Shown in pieces: positions 59,140 through 64,000 of a DNA stretch of 64,000 nucleotides. Source of the stretch: Sciurus carolinensis. Taxonomy: Eukaryota > Chordata > Mammalia > Rodentia > Sciuridae. Made by a program: the position numbers and the translations under genes. The notes below the pieces were generated by a model. That model was not told where the DNA came from. It saw only the letters and a list, made by a program, of their open reading frames with translations, and made no database searches. The stretch's first letter is position 1; each line of letters opens with the position of its first letter. Location of the stretch: NCBI RefSeq assembly GCF_902686445.1, contig NC_062225.1, forward strand, positions 89,392,581 through 89,456,580. Direction: 5' to 3'.

Positions 59140-59885
59140 AGAAGATTCACTCATTCAATTAAATATCTAAAAGATTCCAGTAGATCCACCTGGTTCAACC
59201 TGGTTCTGAACTCACGTAAAGTAGCTGAAAACTACTCTGAACATCGTGACAAGACACTAGAAAGACTGAATGCATGGGCAGGTGTTTCCCTGGAGAAGTC
59301 AGAGGACAGTGGAGAGAGAGAGCTGGGCGAGATGGCCGTGGAGATCCGCCTGCTGGGTGTGCAGGCCGACACGCAGGCAGACGCGTCCAGAGACCTGGTT
59401 GTGCGGAACGACGTTTCCTGACAACTCAACCCCTTTAGATTGCCAGGTAACTGCGTTCATCGTGTCACAGGACAGCTGCCCTTTCAGCCACATCGAGGAA
59501 GGTGTGCTGGGACCGACTACCTGGAACTGGAGAAATCCTCTTCTTGCGGACTGTGGTTTCGGCTGCTTAGATCCCTTACCTGACAGAGCAGCAGCGTCGC
59601 CCCTGTCTCCCTAGAAAACTCGTTTCAGACTTTTGTTTTACAATGTTTAGACTTGTTATATTTCAGTTGCAGAATTTTCTTTTAAATTAAATATTTTTTG
59701 TATTGGTTATGTAGTTATGTTTCATTTGTGCAATAACATAAACTTTTATGAGCTTATTTGAGAATACAAATGTGTCATTGTAAAGAAAATACTATGTAAA
59801 TATTAGTATGAACAAATGTTGCAATATTGAGAAGAATGTTATTATAATGGCTACGGATTGGGAGCAGAAATCTAGGAGACACATA
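59140..59885. other. Unique spacer between two oppositely oriented B1 fragments
   Basis: The first part (to 59400) is open in one plus-strand frame for about 100 codons without an upstream ATG, partly because of the purine tail. The second part is AT-rich, resembling a 3' UTR. I could not identify a product, and it may be non-coding. Confidence 0.4.
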
Positions 59886-59889
59886 TATA

Positions 59890-59965
59890 TCTTGAACTTG
59901 CACTCTTCCTGCCTGAGTCTCCCCAGTCACTGGAATTACAGATGTGTGCCACCAGGCCCGGCTCA
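59890..59965 (-). mobile_element. 7SL-derived B1-type SINE fragment (antisense)
   Basis: The plus strand shows 'cttgaacttgcactcttcctgcctgagtctcc', then 'agtcactggaattacagatgtgtgccaccaggccc'. This is the complement of the B1 5' half including its B box. It is truncated and moderately diverged. Confidence 0.75.
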
Positions 59966-59969
59966 CTAC

Positions 59970-60370
59970 TGTTTTTTGATGAACATGACATTTCTAATTG
60001 GGGACTATTACAAATAAAGTTGCAATGAACTGTATTAAAATATTCATGTATATGGTAAATATTTCTTTGTGAGATGCTTCTGGAAATGACATTGGTTAAA
60101 GTATTTTTTAAATTGACAGATATAATTAAAACATCTCAAAGAACCCTTTCCAATTATATATATAACTCTATAGCTCATAAAATGGTTGATTTTTTTACCT
60201 TCTTCTTTGCTTACTATTACTCTTTGAAATTCTTACCAATTTATAGAATGAGAATAATACGTTGTTAATTTTCATTTTCCTGAATATAAGGAATGAGTCC
60301 TTCTATCCCAGCAACTTATCTATTTACATCCTGTGTCCACTAGTATTTCACATTTACTCTTTCCTTGCTC
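59970..60370 (-). mobile_element. L1M-type LINE fragment (antisense)
   Basis: The plus strand shows 'tggggactattacaaataaagttgcaatgaac', 'gtaaatatttctttgtgagatgcttctggaaatgacattgg', and 'ttgttaattttcattttcctgaatataagg'. These follow the complement of old L1M ORF2-end/3' UTR sequence. The element is AT-rich and diverged, so the boundaries are approximate. Confidence 0.6.
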
Positions 60371-60374
60371 TGAA

Positions 60375-60825
60375 TTGATACATACAATTTCTTCTCAGAT
60401 GCTTTGGGTGGACATGGTTTGTGTGTGTGCGAAGGTGTCCGCAGCTGGAGAGTTGACTCTTACGTCTTTGCCACACTTTCCTCATTCCATTTAGTGATCA
60501 TGAGCATGTGTGCCATTCTTTTCCACTAATATCTGAATTTGTCATGTTGCATAAAAATGCTTTTCTTACCAAAAAATTAAACAATAACCTCTGATATTCT
60601 TAAATATTTTCCTATCATTTCCTTTGCACTTTATTACAGGAAGAAGGTTAACTTTCTTCTCCAAACATGGAGACAGTTTTTCAACACTTTTCCTTGTTCA
60701 CTGTTGCCCACTTATTTCTGTTTGATGAGTCATGATCATGTTCCTAGGGATTGGCAGGTACGTGGTGGCAGTGCATTGACTGAATTCCCTGGCAGTGGCT
60801 CTTTCTCATTCAGTTAATGTTCCTC
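60375..60825. other. Unique spacer, nothing recognised
   Basis: AT-rich sequence without recognised element. Confidence 0.5.
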
Positions 60826-60829
60826 GCAG

Positions 60830-61160
60830 GTGTCCTGGGCTCAGTTCAGGGTAGTCTCTTGGGGAGCAGAGCTGTGAAACTCTACCATCTTGCAGCTGTG
60901 CAGAAGGCAGCCCGTGTCCTTCCTGGAGGTGTCCCAAGTGTGAGGCTGCAGGATCCACAGGCAGTGCTTGGTGCTGGGCCTGCAGTGGTGTCCAGGGCCC
61001 CCTCTGCTCACACTGTGCTGGGCAAAGCTGCTCTGGAGCTTCGATTCCCGTGGGTCAGCGTGAAATGCAGAGGAGGAGGAGGAAACTCCAACTGTGGCGA
61101 TTCTGATGGCAAATCAGATTCCAAGGAAAACTGTTCTCCAAACGTTCTTGACTCTGAACT
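60830..61160 (+). other. Candidate exon (splice-site-bounded open segment)
   Basis: An acceptor-like 'gttaatgttcctcgcag' ends at 60829. A perfect consensus donor GTAAGT starts at 61161. The 331 bases between are open in one plus frame that begins upstream with ATG at 60817. The C-terminal part of that frame is Gly/Asn/Ser/Lys-rich (GGGGNSNCGDSDGKSDSKEN). No family was recognised. It may be an exon of an unknown gene or lncRNA, or coincidence. Confidence 0.15.
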
Positions 61161-61479
61161 GTAAGTAGAGAGAATTCACACAGCCTGGTCCATCCCCAAA
61201 CTGACCAGTCCATTTAGAGTGTGAGCGAGGATTAGAAGGACAAGGGAAACTGAACTCATGAGCGTTGCCTCTTCTTCCCTAAACATGAAGAAGACAAGTG
61301 AAGGTATGCAGAGAAACCAAGAAAAAGGGCCAAAGAGAGCCGACAGCTGTCCCCAGCTTCAGCAAACCCTGACCCTCATTTCAAATTTAAATATTTTAAG
61401 TGCGTAATAATTTTGTTGCTTTGTCAAATAAAATTATATTTAAATTTTATCTCTTGTCCAATTAAGAAAGATTTTTAGT

Positions 61480-61615
61480 TATAAGGCAGTGTGTAAGCTA
61501 CTATACTTCTCCATATCTTGATATTCTTATCCATAAAATGAGAAAAATAAAGTATCTAATTGTAAAAACATCATGCACATTAATATATAGAAGGAGCCCT
61601 CCACAGAGCCAGTGG
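61480..61615 (+). repeat. Possible MIR SINE (sense)
   Basis: The segment shows 'cttctccatatcttgatattcttatccataaaatgag' followed by 'taaagtatctaattg', in the order of sense MIR ('tcagtttcctcatctgtaaaatggg', 'tacctacctcat'). It is diverged. Confidence 0.42.
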
Positions 61616-61868
61616 TAGGTGAGCATAAACTCTGACAGTGATCTCACAGGTGATTCTTTTGAAAACTATAGGTGGAAAAGAACATGTTTCACAATTGTGA
61701 TATTTTTGTTTCTTGTTTTCCATCTTTGATGGAGTTTTCTAAAGGCCAGGCCTGAGATGAGGTTCTCAAGGATGGTACATGCCCAGATAAAACCTGAGGG
61801 GGCAGCGGGCAGGGCTGGGCTGGGCGGACGTGGCCTCCCTGAGGCCCGGCCTTGGCCTGTGCCCACAG

Positions 61869-62004
61869 GACCTTCTGGACATCGCAGAGATGCACAGTCT
61901 TGCAGCGAGAGGGCTCCGGTACACGGCTGTGGCTGTCACCGGCTACAGGTTGCCCCTGGTGGACGGTGGCGTCTCGGGGATCTCAGATACTGCTAACCAG
62001 TTGA
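61869..62004 (+). other. Candidate downstream exon start
   Basis: An acceptor-like 'ccttggcctgtgcccacag' ends at 61868. If the upstream donor at 61161 is spliced here (a 708-bp intron), the upstream reading frame continues open for 44 more codons to a TGA at 62002-62004. The sequence is also open in the unspliced frame to 62018. An LTR with AATAAA lies 400 bp downstream. Coding status is unproven. Confidence 0.12.
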
Positions 62005-62065
62005 TGTCCCTCCACTGAGGAGTCTTCCTGAGCGGGCACAGTTCAAACTGCTGAGGGCTGAAAGG

Positions 62066-62489
62066 TTTGGACAGGGTTTAAGTGTGTCCTAGAGTCCATG
62101 CGTGGGCAACTTGGCTCATGGTGTGGCAGGGCTGAGAGGTGGAGGTCCTTTAAGAGAGGGACCACGTGGAGGGTCCTGAGGACCCTGGGGCACTGCCCTC
62201 AGAAGTCATGAAGGCAGCTCTCCCCAGACCTTTGAGATCTCATGACAGCCGGTTAATGTGACTTAGGCCACCCCGGGGTCTCCCTTGGGGTTTCTGCTCT
62301 GCAACGTGACCTCTCACTGGCACCCACCCTCCTACTCTGATACCATCAGTCCCTCACCAGAACCCAGACTATGGGAACAATTGATCTTGGACTTACTGCT
62401 TCCAAACTGTGAGTTAAATAAACCTCTTTTAAAGTAAAATTAGTCTGGCTCATGTATTTTGTTATAGTAATAGAAAACAGATTAATACA
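62066..62489 (+). mobile_element. MST-type MaLR solo LTR (sense)
   Basis: Landmarks in order are 'gggtttaagtgtgtcctagagtccatgcg', 'gaggtggaggtcctttaagagag', 'gatcttggacttactgcttccaaactgtgag', and 'atgtattttgttatagtaatagaaaacag'. A canonical AATAAA polyadenylation signal is present at 62417-62422, as in intact MST LTRs. No internal retroviral region is attached. Confidence 0.78.
62417..62422 (+). terminator. LTR polyadenylation signal AATAAA
   Basis: This is an exact AATAAA hexamer at the position where MST LTRs carry their own signal. It could end plus-strand transcripts entering from upstream, including the candidate exons at 60.8-62.0 kb. Usage is unproven. Confidence 0.4.
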
Positions 62490-63260
62490 GGAACCAACAT
62501 TCATAGCTCAGGGAGTCAGAGTGAACTGACCCCATAGGAGAACTGGGGAGGGGACAAAAGCAGCATTTCCATGACCCCACCTTGGTGCCTTTACCCACCT
62601 TGTTCCTCAAACAACCTAAGAATGATTTTTTTTTTTCTATAAGAAATTTTAAAACAGATTGGAGAGTGGGAGATGTTATTCCTGCTCCCATTTACTCTGG
62701 ACACAGGCAAGTGTATAGGAGGCAAGCCATCTTCCAAATGGCTCCCAGTGATGCCCACCTCCCACTCACTCCCCATGTGGCCCATTCTCACATGGGACCG
62801 GGTCGGTCCTCAGACCAAACAGAATGTGGCGAAGCAGGTGATATGCCGTTTACTTACACGGTCAGGTTACGGAAGACCAGCACCTACCTAGAGCTCCTTC
62901 TCTTGGATGGCCCACTTGAGGAGAGTCAGCTTCCCCGTCCTGAGGAGCATGTGGTTCCCTGCGTGAGACGCAGGTGAAGAGGAGCTGAGGCACCCAGCCA
63001 ACGGCCAGGAGAACTGAAAGCTGCAGGCGCCAGCCATGGCGTGCAGCCAATTGGCAGGTGGTCCTCAGGCCCCTTCAAGGATTCCCGTGATGCCACCCTG
63101 GCCCACAGCTTGACTGCAACCTCAGGGTGGAGCCAGAGCCTCCAGCTAGGCCACTGCTGGGTTTCTGGTCCTCAGAAGCCGTGTGGGATAATACACGTTT
63201 GTTGCTTCAATCCACTAAGTATCAAGAACTCGCCCTGGCCACACCTGAGTGTGTTATATT
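62490..63260. other. Unique spacer, nothing recognised
   Basis: A T-run lies near 62627-62638. Open frames of up to 131 codons overlap on both strands without a recognisable product. Confidence 0.5.
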
Positions 63261-63264
63261 CCTG

Positions 63265-63375
63265 GATTCATTCGCCTCTCAGGGAAGCTTTTAGGTAAAT
63301 ACTACTGTCATTCCCATTTTGCAGACGAGAAAGTGAGTCACCGTGAGTTAGCAGCTCACCCCAGGTAGCTCTTCC
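63265..63375 (-). repeat. MIR SINE (antisense)
   Basis: The plus strand shows 'aggtaaatactactgtcattcccattttgcagacgagaaagtgag' followed by 'agttagcagctcacc', the antisense MIR core in the expected order. Confidence 0.6.
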
Positions 63376-63379
63376 TACT

Positions 63380-64000
63380 TGGTGGGCCTGGCGTTCCAAC
63401 AGGGGCATTCTGCTTCCAGAGTCACCTCTGTTATCCTGCCAGCTGTCCTCCACACGCTTCAGGAACTCCGCATTTCTCCTCGGCCCCTCAGCAGGGTTGG
63501 CTCTCTCTCCTCCACCCCTCAGCAGCAGCGAGTTCCCCCTTCCACCTGCCTCTTCAGCCACTGCGTCCATGCTTTTTGAAACGGGAAGCTGCCGAATTTT
63601 GCTTGAGACCTTTCTTCCAGCTAGAGACTGAGCTCCTTCTTTACTGGGGGATAGCAGATAGTGTAGAAACATTATTAAAATGCTCTGTGGGAATTGTTTT
63701 TAGCTTTTTTTCATAAAAGGCAGTGGCGCCAGTGCTTTGGTTCTCTTGATGATGTGTCCCAGGGAGAGCAGAAACGCTTGCGAGGTCAGTTGGAGTCAGT
63801 TATAAATCACCTCTCATGGCTTTGTTGAGTGGAATCTGGATGCGATGTCACTAACACACCGTCATCTCCACAGGTGGCTCTGCCCTGCCCACCAGAGCAC
63901 ACGAAGAATAGCACGTGCTCATCATGACAGGGTGCTAGTGGCCTTCAGATGGCTTAGTGACATTCACAGACTCGTTTTCACTTCAAGTTCAGGTCCAAGG
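63380..64000. other. Unique sequence to window end
   Basis: No repeat, RNA gene or exon was recognised. Confidence 0.5.

Noticed and set aside
1..64000. CRISPR arrays, operons, phage or bacterial mobile elements
   Set aside because: No spaced direct-repeat array or bacterial-type gene organisation is present. The repeat content is entirely mammalian.

Overview
This window reads as mammalian nuclear DNA from a gene-poor (intergenic or deep-intronic) region, most likely of a squirrel-family rodent (ground squirrel, marmot or relative). The main taxonomic clue is a well-preserved tRNA-Ala-derived ID SINE at 45578-45720. It has RNA polymerase III A and B boxes, the extended squirrel-type tail, an A-rich end and a 10-bp target-site duplication. 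A composite B1-ID SINE (34751-34904), a second ID copy (16363-16438) and short 7SL-derived B1 fragments (58995-59095, 59890-59965) agree with this. Older repeats shared by placental mammals are everywhere: L1, L2, MIR, MLT1/MST-type MaLR LTRs, MER5A and a Tigger-like DNA transposon. These rule out a bacterial or viral window. Family names here come from memory of consensus sequences, not from a search.

Layout. 1-7.9 kb: mostly unique, with a few decayed MIR pieces. 7.9-13.4 kb: a repeat-dense block with two MLT1 LTRs abutting head to head, MIR, a long antisense L2, two MaLR LTR pieces, a 1.9-kb antisense L1 3' end and a MIR. 13.4-25.8 kb: mainly unique; an L2 is split by an ID SINE near 16.4 kb, and 17.4-19.4 kb is GC-rich. 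25.8-34.7 kb: MER5A, an old L1 3' end, MIRs. 34.7-39.4 kb: B1-ID, MIR, a GC-rich patch, Tigger-like element, MIR with an internal tandem duplication. 39.4-48.5 kb: unique AT-rich DNA, L2, a poly(T) tract, the ID SINE, an MST LTR, a possible decayed retrocopy and an antisense MaLR LTR. 48.5-58.9 kb: unique DNA with two antisense L1 3' ends and an L2. 59-64 kb: B1 fragments, L1M, two exon-like segments, an MST LTR and a MIR.

No protein-coding gene could be identified. The open frames of 60-230 codons are scattered over both strands and overlap one another. They concentrate where GC content is high, and none matches a protein family I recognise. The best gene-like signal is a pair of exon-like segments at 60830-61160 and 61869-62004. 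Good splice-site sequences flank them, and an LTR carrying AATAAA lies downstream. This is a hypothesis, not an annotation. No tRNA gene, rRNA, CRISPR array, CpG-island promoter or novel multi-gene system is visible.
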